Shown: positions 63,590 to 64,000 of the stretch, piece after piece | Position numbering within the stretch: position 1 is the stretch's first letter | How the letters are laid out: every line of letters begins with the position of its first letter | From: Mycolicibacterium sp. CBMA 247 | GTDB taxonomy: Bacteria; Actinomycetota; Actinomycetes; Mycobacteriales; Mycobacteriaceae | Reading direction: 5' to 3' | DNA: 64,000 bases | Assembly (NCBI RefSeq): GCF_009729095.1 | Contig: NZ_VTGX01000003.1 | Location: forward strand, 186,001 to 250,000 | Notes under the pieces: model-generated | Database searches by the model: none | Seen by the model: only the letters and a program-made list of their open reading frames with translations | What the model was told of the DNA's origin: nothing | Translations under genes and position numbers: made by a program

Positions 63590-64000
63590 TGGTGGGGTCG
63601 GCGGTTCGAAGACCACCACCAGCTCGGACCCCACGGTCGGGCCTGAGCCGTAGGCGAGCAGCCGTCTACATCGGTGTCGCACTGCTGATCACGGCATGGA
63701 CGCTCGCGATCGTCTATGTCGCGGCGTCGGTACTTCCCATCGACCACTACCTGATTTCGTACTACGTCGTCGACTACCGGTTCGGCTTCACCCGACGCGG
63801 TCTCGCCGGTGAGGTCGTCGGAAATGTTTCTGGTGCCGACTTTTTCACGAACGCCTACCGCATACGGTGGATCTCGACGGCGGTGTACCTGCTCGGCCTG
63901 GCCGCCCTTGCGTACAAGCTGCTCAAGGATCGTCGTTCGGAACGCCGAATCATGGTGGCGCTGCTACTCGCCGTGCTGCCATTCGGAGTGCCGTACGCCG
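63589..64000 (+). CDS. Polytopic membrane protein, 3' truncated by window edge
   Basis: An open frame begins at GTG 63589 (sharing a base with the FAAL stop) or GTG 63592 and runs to the end of the window, 137 codons. The N-terminus is basic and proline-rich (VRRPPPARTPRSGLSRRR) and is followed by a membrane helix (YIGVALLITAWTLAIVYVAA), a loop with DYRFGFTRRGLAGEVVG, a second helix (RWISTAVYLLGLAALAYKLL) and a third (VALLLAVLPFGVPYA). The YxFGFxRRGLxG loop recalls membrane proteins of polysaccharide and glycolipid loci. Family not assigned; a role in LOS export or sugar transfer is inferred from position. Confidence 0.7.
   Translation, partial: MVGSAVRRPPPARTPRSGLSRRRAAVYIGVALLITAWTLAIVYVAASVLPIDHYLISYYVVDYRFGFTRRGLAGEVVGNVSGADFFTNAYRIRWISTAVYLLGLAALAYKLLKDRRSERRIMVALLLAVLPFGVPYA

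Overview
The window is a high-GC chromosomal segment of a mycobacterium, most likely a fast-growing Mycolicibacterium-type species related to M. smegmatis. Gene order follows the M. tuberculosis block Rv1456c-Rv1497 very closely (ctaA, ABC pair, mptB, sufRBDCSUT, trxA, echA12, ABC-F, acn, ripAB, moxR1, fabG1-inhA-hemZ, Rv1486c-1488, mutAB-meaB, lipL). It is flanked on the left by a sugar/polyol catabolic locus and on the right by a lipooligosaccharide-type acyltransferase/polyketide cluster. No rRNA, tRNA, insertion sequence or CRISPR array was seen.

Region by region. (1) 1-0.74 kb: the end of an ATP-grasp gene. (2) 0.77-9.8 kb: a carbohydrate locus. A minus-strand operon encodes an FGGY kinase, an SDR dehydrogenase, a lipoprotein binding protein, two permeases and an MsmK/UgpC-type ATPase. 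A divergent plus-strand pair encodes a BtpA/SgcQ-family protein and an inositol-monophosphatase-family enzyme. A DeoR repressor gene lies convergent to that pair, and similar palindromes occur in the divergent promoter and in front of deoR. (3) 9.9-14.3 kb, minus strand: heme A synthase CtaA, an ABC-2 exporter pair and mannosyltransferase MptB. (4) 14.4-20.9 kb: the SUF Fe-S assembly operon sufR-B-D-C-S-U-T. It has a palindrome over the sufR start, an intein-free SufB and an in-frame 27-bp triplication in sufD. (5) 20.9-25.7 kb: polysaccharide deacetylase, thioredoxin, EchA12, an ABC-F ATPase, a small helix-turn-helix protein and a TetR regulator. (6) 25.8-31.9 kb: aconitase, a membrane protein and the peptidoglycan hydrolases RipA and RipB. 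(7) 32-35.2 kb: MoxR1, DUF58 and VWA proteins. (8) 35.2-38 kb: MabA, InhA and ferrochelatase, i.e. FAS-II mycolate elongation plus heme. (9) 38-43.2 kb: conserved hypothetical, NfeD-like and stomatin-like genes, then an accessory patch holding a RES-type toxin with its antitoxin and a DUF385-type reductase, then a TVP38 membrane protein. (10) 43.3-50.2 kb: methylmalonyl-CoA mutase, its MeaB chaperone, a lipoprotein and the LipL esterase. M. tuberculosis has mazEF4 between mutB and meaB; here nothing lies there. (11) 50.2-51.2 kb: about 0.95 kb of visibly AT-richer DNA with no convincing gene. (12) 51.2-64 kb: a Mas/Pks5-like fully reducing polyketide synthase, a PapA acyltransferase, two tandem WES/DGAT-type acyltransferases, a long-chain fatty acyl-AMP ligase (FAAL) and the start of a polytopic membrane protein.

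How they work together. The left locus probably imports a sugar or polyol, oxidises or phosphorylates it, and is repressed by DeoR. The SUF operon autoregulates Fe-S supply for downstream clients such as aconitase and the probable Fe-S ferrochelatase. RipAB, MoxR1, MabA and InhA form a cell-envelope neighbourhood. MutAB-MeaB interconverts succinyl-CoA and methylmalonyl-CoA, the extender predicted for the Mas-like synthase 3 kb downstream. In that last cluster the FAAL would activate a fatty-acid starter, the PKS would extend it to a methyl-branched acid, and PapA and WES enzymes would place acyl groups on a trehalose-based glycolipid. Functions are inferred from recognised protein families and gene order read by eye; no database search was run.
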